A stretch of DNA of 64,000 bases from Yoonia sp. (GCF_018402175.1 NZ_JAGYJK010000014.1:62001-126000), one strand, 5' to 3'. Shown: positions 10,099 to 20,882, counted from the first letter of the stretch. The notes: generated from the letters alone by a model not told the origin. Translations and numbers: made by a program.

Positions 10099-12387
10099 AT
10101 GCGGGGGCGACCCCGCCTCAATCACAAGGCGGCACGCGTGCAGCGTACCCTTCTGCGAATGGATTTCACCCGACTGGTCCGCTGGTTCCGGCAGCGTCAT
10201 GTGCAAAATGCGCTGACGCTGACGCTGCTGTTATGCGCGCCGGTGCTGGCGGCGCTGACCTATTGGGTGGTCGGGCCGCTGGGGCAGGGTGCCTCGTCTC
10301 GCGCCTTGCAGGTCATGCTGCTGATCGACCTTGTCTATATCCTGATCGTGATGGCGCTGGTGATGCGGCTGGTGGCGCGGATGATCGCCGCACGGCGCGC
10401 GAAATCCGCCGGATCGCGGCTGCATCTGCGGCTGACGAGCGTTTTCGCGGTCTTCGCCCTGATCCCGACCGTGCTGGTCGCGGTGTTTTCGGTGTTGTTG
10501 CTGTCGGTCGCTTTGGACGGGTTGTTTTCGGAACCTGTGGGCAATGTGCTGCGCACGTCGCTGACCACCGCGCAGGCCTATGAGGAAGAACATATCCAGG
10601 ACCTGACGCGCGATGCGCAGGGGCTGGCCGCCTATCTGAACCGCGAACGCCAGCGCGATCTGTTCATGGATGACGGCGATCTGCGGCTGGCCCTGGGCGA
10701 GGTGCAGGGCCAGATCGACCGCGGTCTAAGCGAGGCGTTTGTCATCGACAGCGCAGGGACCATCGCGGCGCGGGCGGTCGGGTCTTATGAATTCGATTAT
10801 GAACGCCCCGGGGCCGATGATTTCGCCCGCGCGCGCGATGAACAGTTGGTGATCTTCGAAGACCCCGAAAACAACGAGTTCCGCGCGCTGATCCCGCTGG
10901 AAACCTTTCCCGACCGGTTTTTGTATGTCACCCGCGATGTGGATGGCAATGTGCTGGCCTTGCTGGATGAAACCACCGAAACGGTGCAGCAATATGAACA
11001 GCTGGCCTCTGATCAGGGCCGGATGCTGTTCCAGTTCGGGCTTTTGTATCTTGGGTTCGCGCTGATCCTGATCCTTGGCGCGATCTGGGGCGGGCTTTGG
11101 TTTGCCGAACGGCTGTCGCGCCCTGTAGGCCGGCTGGTGTCGGCGTCGCAGCGCGTGGGATCTGGCGATCTGGACGTGCGCGTGATCGAGGATGAAGGCG
11201 ACGACGAGATTTCGCAATTGGGCCATTATTTCAACCAGATGACCGGCCAGCTGAAAGGCCAGCGCGAGGCCTTGTTGAACAGCAACCGCATGTCCGAACG
11301 GCGCAGGCGGCTGTTTGATTCCGTGCTGAGTTCGGTGACATCAGGCGTTGTGGGGCTGGATGCGGATGGGCGAGTGGCCTTTGTGAACCCGTCCGCCCGC
11401 AGGCTGTTGTCGGTGAATAACGACAGTGCCGATCATTCGCTGTCGGTCGCCGTGCCGGAATTTGCCGCCCTGTTCGAACAGGTGCGCAAGTCGGGCAACG
11501 AGTCTGTGCAGGACCAGATCAACCTGATCCGCAAAGGCCAGCAAGAAAGCCTGCTGGTGCGCATGTCGCCGCGTCGCACCGATGGTGGTGCATTGGAAGG
11601 GTACGTTGTGGCCTTTGACGATGTGACTGATCTGGTCAGTGCGCAGCGCATGGCCGCTTGGGGCGATGTCGCGCGCCGCATCGCGCATGAGATCAAGAAC
11701 CCGCTGACCCCGATCCAGCTGTCGGCGGAACGGATCAAGCGCAAGTTCCGCGCGCAGGTCGGTGATGATGCCGAGGCGCTTGATCAGATGACCGATGTGA
11801 TCGTGCGCCAAACCAACGACTTGCGCCGCATTGTTGATGAATTTTCCAAATTCGCGCGGATGCCTGAACCCGTGCTGGTGCTGAATGATCTGACCAAGGT
11901 GGTGGCCGATGCGATCATGCTGCAACGCGCAGGCCAGCCCAAGGTCAAGATCACCAGCGATCTGCCGGATGTTGCCATTCTGGCCGATATGGATGCGACG
12001 ATGATTTCGCAGGCCTTGCTGAACCTGATCAAGAACGCGGGCGAAGCCACGGAAACCTATATCGAAAAAAACGGCTCCGATGGTTATGCGCCACAGATCA
12101 GGATCGCGATGCAGCAAGACAGCAACCGCGTCACTATCACGATTGCGGACAATGGTATCGGTCTGCCCGAAGACCGCGCGCGCCTGTTCGAACCCTATGT
12201 GACGACGCGCGACAAAGGGACCGGACTTGGCCTTTCTATTGTCAAAAAGATCATCGAAGAACACGGTGGCACACTCACCCTGACCGATGCCGATATCTTT
12301 GCGGGCAATACGCACGCGGGGGCGGCGGCGGTGATCCATCTGCCTGCGGTGCAGGCACAACACGAAAAAGCAAGAATACCAGCATGA
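10099..12387 (+). CDS. ntrY: Membrane sensor histidine kinase NtrY
   Basis: About 762 residues. Four hydrophobic helices lie in the N-terminal third, with an extracytoplasmic sensing segment between the third and fourth. Then follow a HAMP domain (ERLSRPVGRLVSASQRVGSG), a PAS domain and the kinase core with the phosphoacceptor His in [20 protein letters not shown] box NLIKNAGEA and G boxes DNGIGLP and GTGLGLSIV. NtrY pairs with NtrX and is linked to nitrogen and redox or oxygen responses in related bacteria. The start is uncertain: 10051 (GTG), 10099 (ATG with AAAGG upstream, chosen) or 10159. Confidence 0.93.
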   Translation: MRGRPRLNHKAARVQRTLLRMDFTRLVRWFRQRHVQNALTLTLLLCAPVLAALTYWVVGPLGQGASSRALQVMLLIDLVYILIVMALVMRLVARMIAARRAKSAGSRLHLRLTSVFAVFALIPTVLVAVFSVLLLSVALDGLFSEPVGNVLRTSLTTAQAYEEEHIQDLTRDAQGLAAYLNRERQRDLFMDDGDLRLALGEVQGQIDRGLSEAFVIDSAGTIAARAVGSYEFDYERPGADDFARARDEQLVIFEDPENNEFRALIPLETFPDRFLYVTRDVDGNVLALLDETTETVQQYEQLASDQGRMLFQFGLLYLGFALILILGAIWGGLWFAERLSRPVGRLVSASQRVGSGDLDVRVIEDEGDDEISQLGHYFNQMTGQLKGQREALLNSNRMSERRRRLFDSVLSSVTSGVVGLDADGRVAFVNPSARRLLSVNNDSADHSLSVAVPEFAALFEQVRKSGNESVQDQINLIRKGQQESLLVRMSPRRTDGGALEGYVVAFDDVTDLVSAQRMAAWGDVARRIAHEIKNPLTPIQLSAERIKRKFRAQVGDDAEALDQMTDVIVRQTNDLRRIVDEFSKFARMPEPVLVLNDLTKVVADAIMLQRAGQPKVKITSDLPDVAILADMDATMISQALLNLIKNAGEATETYIEKNGSDGYAPQIRIAMQQDSNRVTITIADNGIGLPEDRARLFEPYVTTRDKGTGLGLSIVKKIIEEHGGTLTLTDADIFAGNTHAGAAAVIHLPAVQAQHEKARIPA

Positions 12388-12394
12388 GGACGAT

Positions 12395-13798
12395 ATGGGC
12401 GATATCCTGATCACAGATGACGAACGCGATATCCGGGAGCTGATTTCCGACATCCTGCGCGACGAAGGGTTCAGCACGCGGCTGGCGGGCACATCGGATG
12501 ACTGCATGGCGCAGATCGCGGCAGAGGTGCCGGCGCTGATGATCCTCGATATCTGGCTCAAAGACAGCAATATGGACGGGATCGACATCCTCAAGACGGT
12601 GAAACGCGACCACCCCGAAGTGCCGATTGTGATCATTTCAGGCCATGGCAATATCGAAATCGCGGTCGCGGCCATCAAACAGGGCGCGTATGATTTTATC
12701 GAAAAGCCGTTCAATATCGACCAGTTGCTGGTCGTGATCCGCCGCGCGATGGAAACATCCCGCCTGCGCCGTGAAAACAGCGAGCTCAAACGCGGGGAAA
12801 TCGCACAGGCGGAAATGATCGGCGAAAGTGCCGCGTTCCGGATGCTGAAATCGCAGCTCGACAAGGTGACGAAATCGAACGGGCGGGTGATGCTGACCGG
12901 CCCTGCCGGTGCGGGCAAGGAAATCGCCGCGCGCTATATCCATGCCAATTCCGCACGCGCGAATGCGCCTTTCGTGACCGTCAGTTCCGCCACCATCGCG
13001 CCCGACCGCATGGAAGAGGTGCTGTTCGGCCGCGAAGGTGCAGGCCGCGGTGTGGAACCCGGCCTGCTGGAAGAGGCCAACGGCGGCGTCATCTATTTCG
13101 ACGAAGTGGCCGATATGCCGCTTGGCACGCAATCGAAAATCCTGCGGGTGCTGGTGGATCAGCGGTTCCAGCGGGTTGGTGGCAATGACAAGGTGCAGGT
13201 CGATCTACGTGTGATTTCCAGCACCAACCGCGATCTTTCGGCGGCGATTACGGCGGGTGTGTTCCGAGAGGAATTGTTCCACCGGCTGAATGTCGTGCCG
13301 ATTGCTGTTCCCTCACTCGAAGAACGGCGCGAGGATATTCCGGTACTGGCCGATCATTTCATCAGCGTGTTTAACACTATTCAGGGCCTGCCGTTGCGCA
13401 AACTGGCCGATGATGCGCGCGCCTTGTTGCAGACCATGCATTGGCCGGGCAATGTGCGCCAGTTAAAGAACGTGATGGAACGTGTTCTTATTCTTGGTGA
13501 AAGTCGCGGTGACATATCCGCCCGCGAATTGCCAGCGACCGAAGATAACACCGACGATTCCGGCCGGATCGTGCTGGCGGGCGGGCTTGCCACGCTGCCC
13601 CTGCGCGAGGCGCGTGAATTGTTCGAACGCGAATACCTGCTGACCCAGATCAACCGGTTTGGCGGCAATATCAGCCGCACGGCGTCTTTTGTGGGGATGG
13701 AACGCTCGGCGCTGCATCGCAAGCTCAAATCGCTGGGCGTGGTGACCACATCGAAATCGGGCGGGCGTGTCGCCTATATCGACGGTGACGTGGCATGA
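12395..13798 (+). CDS. ntrX: Nitrogen assimilation response regulator NtrX
   Basis: A 467-residue partner of NtrY. The receiver phosphoacceptor is Asp52 (ILDIWLKDSNMDG), the AAA+ Walker A is TGPAGAGKE (168-176), Walker B is GVIYFDEV, and a Fis-type helix-turn-helix ends the protein (GGNISRTASFVGMERSALHRK). Where sigma-54 activators have GAFTGA, this protein has FGREGAGRGVEPGLLEEANG, so the loop is missing or degenerate. The stop overlaps trkA (ATGA). It probably acts with the housekeeping sigma factor; that is inference from the missing loop. Confidence 0.94.
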   Translation: MGDILITDDERDIRELISDILRDEGFSTRLAGTSDDCMAQIAAEVPALMILDIWLKDSNMDGIDILKTVKRDHPEVPIVIISGHGNIEIAVAAIKQGAYDFIEKPFNIDQLLVVIRRAMETSRLRRENSELKRGEIAQAEMIGESAAFRMLKSQLDKVTKSNGRVMLTGPAGAGKEIAARYIHANSARANAPFVTVSSATIAPDRMEEVLFGREGAGRGVEPGLLEEANGGVIYFDEVADMPLGTQSKILRVLVDQRFQRVGGNDKVQVDLRVISSTNRDLSAAITAGVFREELFHRLNVVPIAVPSLEERREDIPVLADHFISVFNTIQGLPLRKLADDARALLQTMHWPGNVRQLKNVMERVLILGESRGDISARELPATEDNTDDSGRIVLAGGLATLPLREARELFEREYLLTQINRFGGNISRTASFVGMERSALHRKLKSLGVVTTSKSGGRVAYIDGDVA

Positions 13799-15172
13799 AA
13801 GTTATCATTTGCGGCGCAGGGCAGGTCGGCTGGCAGATCGCGCGCCATCTGTCGGGCGAAAAGAACGATGTTACCGTTGTCGATAACAACCCCGAACTGG
13901 TGCGCCGTGCGACCGACACGCTGGATGTCCAAGGCGTGACCGGCTTTGCCAGCCATCCTGACGTGCTGGAACGGGCAGGCGCGCGCGATGCCGATATGGT
14001 CATCGCCGCCACCTATTCGGACGAGGTGAACATGGTCACCTGTCAGGTCGCCCATTCGGTTTTCGCCGTGCAGCGCAAGATCGCGCGCCTGCGCGCGCAG
14101 ACCTATCTGGACCCCGCCTATGGCGATCTGTACCGCAAGGACCATCTGCCCATTGATGTCGTGATCTCGCCCGAACGCGAAGTGGCCGAAGCCGCGTTGC
14201 AGCGGCTGGCCGCGCCCGCCGCATTCGATACCGAAAGTTTCCTTGACGGGCGTGCGCAATTGCTGGGGATCACCATCGCCGACGATTGCCCGGTCATCAA
14301 CACGCCCTTGCGGCAGTTGACGGACCTGTTTTCGACGCTGCGCGCTATTGTCGTCGGCATCCGGCGCGAAGGGCGGCTGTTCGTCCCTTCGGCCGCTGAC
14401 CAGATTTTCGCGGGCGACGAATGCTATCTGTTCACCCATACCGAAGACCTGAACCGCACGCTGGAAATCTTTGGCAAGACGCAGTCGAAACAGGAACGGA
14501 TCGTCATCATTGGCGGCGGCAATGTCGGCCTTGGTGTGGCACTGGCGCTAGAGGCGCGCACCGAAAGAATCCGCGTCAAGGTCATCGAAAAAGACCGCGC
14601 CGCCGCCGAACGCGCCGCCGATGCGCTGGACCGGACCATCGTGCTGCATGGCGACGGGCTGGACACCGCGCTGCTGGACGAGGCGGGGATCATGAATGCC
14701 GATGCCGTGCTGGTGGTCACCGATGATGATAAAACCAACCTGCTGGCCGCGGTCCGCGCCAAGGAAATGGGCTGTGCCATGGCGATCTGTCTGGTCAATG
14801 ACCCCACGCTGGTGCCGCTGATGGGGCCGCTGGATATCGACGCCTATATCAACCCGCGCGCCACCACGGTCAGTTCGATCCTGCGCCATATCCGGCATGG
14901 CCGGGTGCGCAACGTCTATTCCATCGGCGACGCCGAGGCCGAGGTGATCGAGGCACAGGTTCTGCAGCACATCGCCCATCGCGGGCCAGAAGATCAAGGA
15001 TATCGATTTCCCCGAAGGCACGCTGATCGGCGGCATGATGAAAGAAGGCAAGGTGATCCGCCCCACCGCCGACACCCGCATCGAAGAAGGCGACGTGATC
15101 GCCATTTTTGCCATGACTGCCGATGTCCCCGAAGTGGAACGGCTGTTGCAGGTCAGTATCGACTTTTTCTGA
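13795..15172 (+). pseudogene. trkA: Trk potassium uptake protein TrkA, single-base frameshift
   Basis: A peripheral NAD-binding regulator of the Trk potassium channel. Both Rossmann/RCK modules are recognisable (GAGQVG at residue 7 and GGGNVG near 238). The reading frame is intact for 391 codons, up to EAQVLQ. An extra C at about 14968 then shifts it. One base removed gives TSPIAGQKIKDIDFPEGTL and the normal C-terminus ending VERLLQVSIDFF, total 458 residues, exactly the E. coli length. As written, translation instead enters trkH in frame without a stop. The restored stop at 15172 overlaps the trkH ATG. This is either a sequence error or a real mutation that costs the last 67 residues. Confidence 0.85.
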
Positions 15173-16692
15173 TGCAGTGGATCACCCGTCTTCCGTTCTT
15201 TGTGGTGCTGATGGGCTTGGGCGCCATCGCCATGCTGCTGCCTGCCGCGCATGGTGCCGTGGTCGAGGATTTCACCACGATGCGGGTGTTTTTCTACGGC
15301 TTCATCCTGTTTTCGGTGCTGACCCTGCTGATCGCGCTGACGATGTCGGGCTATGCGCCTGTCAATATCGCGCGCAGCCAGTTGACCGGCTTGCTGGCTG
15401 CCTTTTCGGTGTTGCCGCTGATGTTCGCGGTCCCGTTCTATGAGGCGGTAGGCAACACCAGTTTTCTGGATGCCTGGTTCGAAATGGTGTCAAGTTTTAC
15501 CACCACGGGGGCGACGGTCTATGCGGGCGGCGCTGATCTGACGCCGTCGCAGCATCTGTGGCGCTCCACCGTGGGCTGGCTCGGGGGGCTTTTGGTCTGG
15601 ATCACGGCGGTGTCGATCTTTGCCCCGATGAACCTTGGCGGGTTCGAGGTCCGCGCCACCGCCGCTGTCGGGCGCGGTGCCACCGGCAGTTTCACCCAGA
15701 TCGGCGGCGTGGCCGACCCGTCCGAACGGCTGGTGCGCTATACGATGGCGCTGACGCCGGTCTATGCGGGGCTGACCGCCGTGCTATGGATCGGGTTGGT
15801 GATGCTGGGCGAACGCCCCTATATCGCGCTGGCCCATGCGATGGCGGTACTGTCCACATCGGGGATCACGCCGATTGGCGGGCTGTATTTCGCGGCTTCG
15901 GGTTTTCTGGGCGAAGTGCTGATCTTTGCCTTTTTCGTCTTTGCCCTGTCGCGGCTGACCTTTTCGCGCGGCCTGTCGGGCGAACGCAATCAGCGGCTTT
16001 GGCGCGACCCCGAATTCACCACGGCGCTGGTGCTGATCGGCCTTGCGACAGCGGCGCTGTTTCTGCGGCATTTTGTCGGAACCACCGATGCACAGACAGC
16101 ATTCAGCCCGCCTGACATGCTGATCGCCCTTTGGGGTACGCTGTTCACGGTCACGTCGTTCCTGACCACGACAGGATTTGAATCGCAATTCTGGGGTGCT
16201 GCGACCGATTGGTCGCGGCTGTCCACACCGGGGTTGTTCCTGATCGGGCTGGCGCTGATTGGCGGCGGGGTGGCGACCACGGCGGGCGGGGTGAAACTGT
16301 TGCGGATCTATGCGCTGTTCCGGCATCTGGAACGCGAACAGGAACGGCTGTTGTCACCGTCATCGGTGGGCGGCGGCGGGCGCGATGCGCGGCGCATCCG
16401 CCGGCAGGGCGCCTATATTTCCTGGGTGTTCTTCATGCTGTTTGCGATCAGCATCGCGGCGGTCATGGTGCTGTTGTCGCTGACCGGCGTGCCGTTTGAA
16501 ACGGCGATGGTCCTGACCGTCGCCGCCTTGTCCACGACCGGCCCGCTGGCTGTGGTCGCCGCCGAAACCCCGATTTTCTATGCCGACCTGCCCGAGGCCG
16601 CCAAAATGGTTCTTGCCGGGGCGATGGTGCTGGGCCGGTTGGAAACTTTGGCGATCATCGCGCTGTTCAACCCCGAGATCTGGCAACGCTAG
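15172..16692 (+). CDS. trkH: Trk potassium uptake channel subunit TrkH
   Basis: A 506-residue inner-membrane protein with about ten or more hydrophobic helices. It is the pore subunit for low-affinity potassium uptake with TrkA. Filter-like turns of the repeated M-P-M units are visible, for example [30 protein letters not shown] and [10 protein letters not shown], each with the conserved S/T-T-x-G pattern. The ATG at 15172 overlaps the restored trkA stop (TGATG), so translational coupling is likely. Because of the trkA frameshift the upstream frame runs straight into this gene. Confidence 0.93.
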   Translation: MQWITRLPFFVVLMGLGAIAMLLPAAHGAVVEDFTTMRVFFYGFILFSVLTLLIALTMSGYAPVNIARSQLTGLLAAFSVLPLMFAVPFYEAVGNTSFLDAWFEMVSSFTTTGATVYAGGADLTPSQHLWRSTVGWLGGLLVWITAVSIFAPMNLGGFEVRATAAVGRGATGSFTQIGGVADPSERLVRYTMALTPVYAGLTAVLWIGLVMLGERPYIALAHAMAVLSTSGITPIGGLYFAASGFLGEVLIFAFFVFALSRLTFSRGLSGERNQRLWRDPEFTTALVLIGLATAALFLRHFVGTTDAQTAFSPPDMLIALWGTLFTVTSFLTTTGFESQFWGAATDWSRLSTPGLFLIGLALIGGGVATTAGGVKLLRIYALFRHLEREQERLLSPSSVGGGGRDARRIRRQGAYISWVFFMLFAISIAAVMVLLSLTGVPFETAMVLTVAALSTTGPLAVVAAETPIFYADLPEAAKMVLAGAMVLGRLETLAIIALFNPEIWQR

Positions 16693-16817
16693 GCGCGGGG
16701 GGCTTTGCATTTTTGGGGCTGGAAACTCTGCTGCGGGCACGACATACTGGTGTCCAGACCGGATGGCCGGACCACGGCCACAAGACCAAAAACAAGAATA
16801 AAGAAAAGGATGTCGTC

Positions 16818-17051
16818 ATGGCCGCCGATAAAGCAAACCTGCAAGATGCATTTCTGAACCATGTCCGCAAGACCAAGGTCCCGGTCACGATCTTTTTGGT
16901 GAATGGTGTCAAATTGCAGGGCGTCATCACCTGGTTCGACAGCTTTTGCGTGTTGCTGCGCCGCGACGGGCAATCGCAGCTTGTCTATAAAAGCGCGATT
17001 TCCACGATCATGCCGGCGCAGCCGATCAGCCTTTATGAAGGCGAAGAATAG
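16818..17051 (+). CDS. hfq: RNA chaperone Hfq
   Basis: A 77-residue Sm-like protein that forms hexamers and pairs small RNAs with mRNAs. [23 protein letters not shown] (in parts) and the YKSAIST motif match the Sm1 and Sm2 regions; the short C-terminal tail ending SLYEGEE is typical of Rhodobacterales. The ATG at 16818 has AAGGA upstream; the longer frame has no coding character. It is followed after two bases by hflX. The 125-base gap after trkH may hold its own promoter, but I could not identify one. Confidence 0.96.
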   Translation: MAADKANLQDAFLNHVRKTKVPVTIFLVNGVKLQGVITWFDSFCVLLRRDGQSQLVYKSAISTIMPAQPISLYEGEE

Positions 17052-17053
17052 CT

Positions 17054-18328
17054 TTGCTGGAACACGACAAGCCCGTCACGCGGGCCTGGGTGCTGCACCC
17101 TGAATTGAAATCCGACCACAGCCGCCGTGCCCCCGTGCCTGCGTTGGCCGAGGCCGTGGCGCTGGCCGCCGCCTTGCCTGACCTTGACGTGGTCGGCGCC
17201 GATATCGTGCGGCTGCCCAAATTGCATGCGGGCAAATTGTTCGGCAAAGGCAAGATCGAGGAATTGCGCATCATCTTTGCCGCGGCAGAGGTCGAACTGG
17301 TGCTGGTCGATGGCTCTGTCACCCCCGTGCAGCAACGCAATCTGGAAAAGGCATGGGGGGTCAAATTGCTGGACCGGACCGGCCTGATCCTCGAAATCTT
17401 CAGCGACCGCGCGCGCACTTCCGAAGGTGTGTTGCAGGTCGAAATGGCGGCTTTGTCCTATCAGCGCACGCGGCTGGTGCGGGCCTGGACCCATCTTGAA
17501 CGCCAGCGTGGCGGGTTTGGTTTTGTCGGTGGTCCGGGCGAAACCCAGATCGAATCGGACAGGCGCGCCATCGACGACCAATTGTTGCGCCTGCGCCGCC
17601 AGCTGGAAAAGGTCGGCAAGACCCGCGCGCTGCACCGCGCGTCCCGCGCCAAGGTGCCGTTCCCGATCGTCGCGCTGGTGGGCTATACCAACGCGGGCAA
17701 ATCGACCCTGTTCAATATGCTGACCGGTGCCGATGTGCTGGCCAAGGACATGCTGTTCGCCACCCTTGACCCCACGATGCGCAAGATCACGCTGCCCACG
17801 GGTGACGAGGTGATCATGTCCGATACGGTGGGTTTCATCTCGGACCTGCCGACCGAATTAGTCGCGGCCTTTCGTGCCACGCTGGAAGAAGTGCTGGACG
17901 CCGATCTGATCCTGCATATCCGCGACATCAGCCATGACCAGACCGACGAACAAGCGCGCGATGTGATGGCGATCCTGCACAAACTGGGCGTTGCCGAAAA
18001 CGCCCCGCTGATCGAGGTCTGGAACAAGGTCGATCTGCTGCAAGGCGAAGCCTATGAAGGCCGCGTCAATCAGGCCGCGCGCACCGACGATCTTTTCGCG
18101 GTCTCGGCGCTGACGGGTGAAGGGATGGCCGCGTTACTCGCCGCGATCCCCGAAAAGCTCAAAGACCCGCGCGCAGAAGCCGTCCTGACCCTGACCTTCG
18201 CCGAAGGCCGCAAACGCGCGTGGCTGTTCGAGGCCGGCATCGTCACCGACGACCAGCAGACCGACGAGGGCTATACCATGACTGTCCTTTGGACAGCCTT
18301 GCAGCAGGAACGGTTCAACCGCCTTTAA
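17054..18328 (+). CDS. hflX: Ribosome-associated GTPase HflX
   Basis: A 424-residue GTPase that binds and splits ribosomes under stress. The N-terminal subdomain has GKGKIEEL and the glycine-rich GFVGGPGETQIESDRR linker; the G domain has Walker A GYTNAGKST, the switch segment DTVGFISDLP and the base-recognition motif NKVD. I chose a TTG start at 17054, giving MLEHDKPVTRAWVLHP, which matches the family N-terminus; no ATG or GTG is available there. GAAG lies nearby in the end of hfq. It is the last gene of the ntr-trk-hfq run. Confidence 0.92.
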   Translation: MLEHDKPVTRAWVLHPELKSDHSRRAPVPALAEAVALAAALPDLDVVGADIVRLPKLHAGKLFGKGKIEELRIIFAAAEVELVLVDGSVTPVQQRNLEKAWGVKLLDRTGLILEIFSDRARTSEGVLQVEMAALSYQRTRLVRAWTHLERQRGGFGFVGGPGETQIESDRRAIDDQLLRLRRQLEKVGKTRALHRASRAKVPFPIVALVGYTNAGKSTLFNMLTGADVLAKDMLFATLDPTMRKITLPTGDEVIMSDTVGFISDLPTELVAAFRATLEEVLDADLILHIRDISHDQTDEQARDVMAILHKLGVAENAPLIEVWNKVDLLQGEAYEGRVNQAARTDDLFAVSALTGEGMAALLAAIPEKLKDPRAEAVLTLTFAEGRKRAWLFEAGIVTDDQQTDEGYTMTVLWTALQQERFNRL

Positions 18329-18341
18329 CATCTTCCGAGCG

Positions 18342-18366
18342 CGGTGAATTGTTTCACAATTCACCG
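18342..18366. terminator. Stem-loop between convergent hflX and acylase genes
   Basis: CGGTGAATTG-tttca-CAATTCACCG is a perfect 10-bp stem with a 5-base loop, placed 14 bases after the hflX stop and 27 bases after the acylase stop on the other strand. There is no T-run on either side, so it may act as a weak two-way terminator or protect mRNA 3' ends. Confidence 0.55.
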
Positions 18367-18392
18367 TAATCCCCGCCGGAGGCCTCAAAGTT

Positions 18393-20864
18393 CTATTCCG
18401 CACTCTCCGCTGGCACCAGCGTCGTGACACCCACCGCCGCTGCACGGGCGAGATCGGGGTCGAGCGACATCGGGATATATTCGCCGCGCCGCCACAATTC
18501 GCCCAAGTTGTCGTAATAGCGCGAAAACGGATGGCCCGATTGTCCGGTCGATGAAATGAACACCGAACTGTCGGGATCGGCGAAATCGTACACCCCGCGA
18601 TAACCCGCGGCATGCACGTTCTGGAACGGCGCGGGGCCGGTGCCGCGGGTGCGCCCGCGCATCAGCGTGTTGTCGCCGCCGCTGGTCGATTGGCGGATAT
18701 TGACGATCCAGCCAAGGATCGGGGTGGTGCCCAGCACCGGATGATCATGCGTCGCCTCATGCGCGTCGCCCCAGCGGACAGCCTCGATCGCGGTGCCGTG
18801 GTTTTCGGTGATCCAGATCAGCGCCTCGTCCAGCGCCTGACGCGCGATATCGGCGCAGGTCTCGACGGGGGCGGATTGGATCACGTCACACCAGATGGAT
18901 GCGCCATCCACATCGCGGAAAATCCGTTCCAGAAACACGGGGTCCAGATGGGTGAATTCGGTGGCCAGCGGCCCCAGTTCGTCACGGATCACGCGCGCCT
19001 GAAACGCCCGCGCCCAAGCGGCATAGATCAAGGGTTCGGGCAGGTGTTCGTTCATCTCGCCGTTCCACGCGGCCAGCAGTTCCAGCGCGATCTGGCGTTG
19101 CCGTTCGGGTGTGCCATCAGGGGCGGCGTCGCCGGTAAACCACAGATCGGCGCCCATGAAGGTCAGCAGCGTGCGCGCGGTGAAACTGACGGTATCAAGC
19201 TGCGCTTCGATGAAACTGTCGCGGGTATGGACCTCGCGCGCCTGCATCAACCGCCGCCAGCGGATCACACGCTGCGTGTCGCCCCAGTCGAAGGACACAT
19301 GGCGCGGAAAGGGGCGGTCGATCATCTTGTTGTTTGTATTGCCGACGATCCCGCCGTCCGGGTCCATGAAACGGGGGTTTTCAGCATAGGGAAACACGCC
19401 TTGCCAACGGTTTTCCGGCAAATAGCCGAAACTGGGGTAACGGCCTTGGCTTTGGTGGTTCGCGTCGCGGATCGGCATCGCGCCGATGGTCTGCATCGCC
19501 ACACGGTTGCGGTCGGCCAGCGTCAGGTTCTGGGCGGGGGCGACATGCAATTCACCCGCCGCAATCGCCTGATCCACATTGCGCGCGCGCATCAGCGCCA
19601 TCGCCGCCGACATGGATGTGTCCGCTTGTGACAGCGCGGTCCAGCCAATGGCGGTGACATGACCAGGGGGCGTGATCGTACCCAGATCAAACAGATCGTC
19701 AGGTATCACTGGCCCGTTTTCTGTCCAGCGCAGGCGGATCGTGACGGCAGGGGCGTCTTTGACGGTGATAATACTGTCGCGGCTGATAAACGACTTCCAG
19801 CCGTTAAGGCCACGATATTCTTCAGAATTGTTCGGGTTCACCTGTTCCAAGAACACGTCCTGATCATCGACATTCGCAGTCGTCAGCCCCCAGCCCAGAT
19901 TGGCGCTGCGGCCCGTCAGGACCAGTGGCACACCGGGGATGGTGCCGCCGATCACGCCGCCATCCGCCAGTTCGAGCCGTGCCAGAAACCAGATGCTGGG
20001 TGCTGTCAGGCCCAGATGCGGGTCATTGGCCAGCAGGGTCGATCCGGTCGCGGACCGTGTGGCATTGGCGGCCCAAGCATTCGACGCGCCCGCAAAGGCG
20101 CGCGGCGGCACCGGCATCAACGGGTCATAGGCCATCCGCGTGCCGGGCTGGTTTGGCGCGACGCCGGGCACCAGTTCGGCGAAGGACGGCAGGGCCGCAA
20201 CACCGCTGCTGGGATCATCGGGCAGGATATCACGCAGCCTGTCGGGGCTGACAACCAGCGACACGCGCGCGCGCAGCACCTCGTTTTCAAGGCTCGATGT
20301 CAGTTGCAGCGCCATCAGTTTCAGGATCGCGATAGAATCGGCCGGCTGCCATCGGGCGACGGGGTGGTTAAACAGCCACATTTCCGGTGCGCCACGGCCC
20401 AAGGCACCTTTGTTCACCTCGTCCAGCCAAGTGTTCACGCCGTCCGCATAGGCTGTCAGCGCCACCAGCGTAGATGCGTCCTGTGCCACAACAGATGCGG
20501 TTGCAGCACTGTACAGATCATAGCGTCGCAAGACCTTATCAATCTCGAGCGTGCGGGCGCCATAAAGCTCTGACAGCCGCCCTTGCACCGTACGGCGCAG
20601 CATGGTCATCTGCCACAGCCGGTCCTGCGCATGGGCATAGCCCAGACCAAAAAACACGTCTTCGTCGGTTTCGCCAAAGATATGCGGCACGTTGGCATTG
20701 TCGCGCACGATCTCCACGGGTGCGGTGATGCCTATGACCTTTGCAGTGGCGTCGTAATCCGGCAGGGACCGCGTGGCGAAATACCACGCCAGCACAGCGC
20801 CTGCGACCATCAGCACGATCAGCGTGGTGGTCAGTCGGACAGCCCAGCGAAACAACGTGAACAT
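18393..20864 (-). CDS. Penicillin acylase (Ntn hydrolase) family protein
   Basis: An 823-residue precursor of the penicillin G/acyl-homoserine-lactone acylase family. Residues 8-28 form one hydrophobic segment (signal peptide or anchor). The alpha region contains PVEIVRDNANVPHIFGET; the self-cleavage site and nucleophile serine is Ser261 in FAGASNAWA; the beta region has the usual LANDPHLGLTAPSIW. Members hydrolyse amide bonds of acylated compounds in the periplasm; the substrate cannot be predicted. It lies 55 bases after livM on the same strand, so it is probably cotranscribed with the liv operon, and may release an amino compound that the transporter takes up. That link is inference. Confidence 0.9.
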   Translation of the reverse strand: MFTLFRWAVRLTTTLIVLMVAGAVLAWYFATRSLPDYDATAKVIGITAPVEIVRDNANVPHIFGETDEDVFFGLGYAHAQDRLWQMTMLRRTVQGRLSELYGARTLEIDKVLRRYDLYSAATASVVAQDASTLVALTAYADGVNTWLDEVNKGALGRGAPEMWLFNHPVARWQPADSIAILKLMALQLTSSLENEVLRARVSLVVSPDRLRDILPDDPSSGVAALPSFAELVPGVAPNQPGTRMAYDPLMPVPPRAFAGASNAWAANATRSATGSTLLANDPHLGLTAPSIWFLARLELADGGVIGGTIPGVPLVLTGRSANLGWGLTTANVDDQDVFLEQVNPNNSEEYRGLNGWKSFISRDSIITVKDAPAVTIRLRWTENGPVIPDDLFDLGTITPPGHVTAIGWTALSQADTSMSAAMALMRARNVDQAIAAGELHVAPAQNLTLADRNRVAMQTIGAMPIRDANHQSQGRYPSFGYLPENRWQGVFPYAENPRFMDPDGGIVGNTNNKMIDRPFPRHVSFDWGDTQRVIRWRRLMQAREVHTRDSFIEAQLDTVSFTARTLLTFMGADLWFTGDAAPDGTPERQRQIALELLAAWNGEMNEHLPEPLIYAAWARAFQARVIRDELGPLATEFTHLDPVFLERIFRDVDGASIWCDVIQSAPVETCADIARQALDEALIWITENHGTAIEAVRWGDAHEATHDHPVLGTTPILGWIVNIRQSTSGGDNTLMRGRTRGTGPAPFQNVHAAGYRGVYDFADPDSSVFISSTGQSGHPFSRYYDNLGELWRRGEYIPMSLDPDLARAAAVGVTTLVPAESAE

Positions 20865-20882
20865 GTAATTCCCTATTCAATT

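Noticed and set aside
13795..16692. One 965-residue TrkA-TrkH fusion gene
   Set aside because: The middle of the frame reads as arginine- and histidine-rich nonsense for about 65 codons, while another frame there gives a perfect TrkA end. I treat it as two genes with a frameshift.
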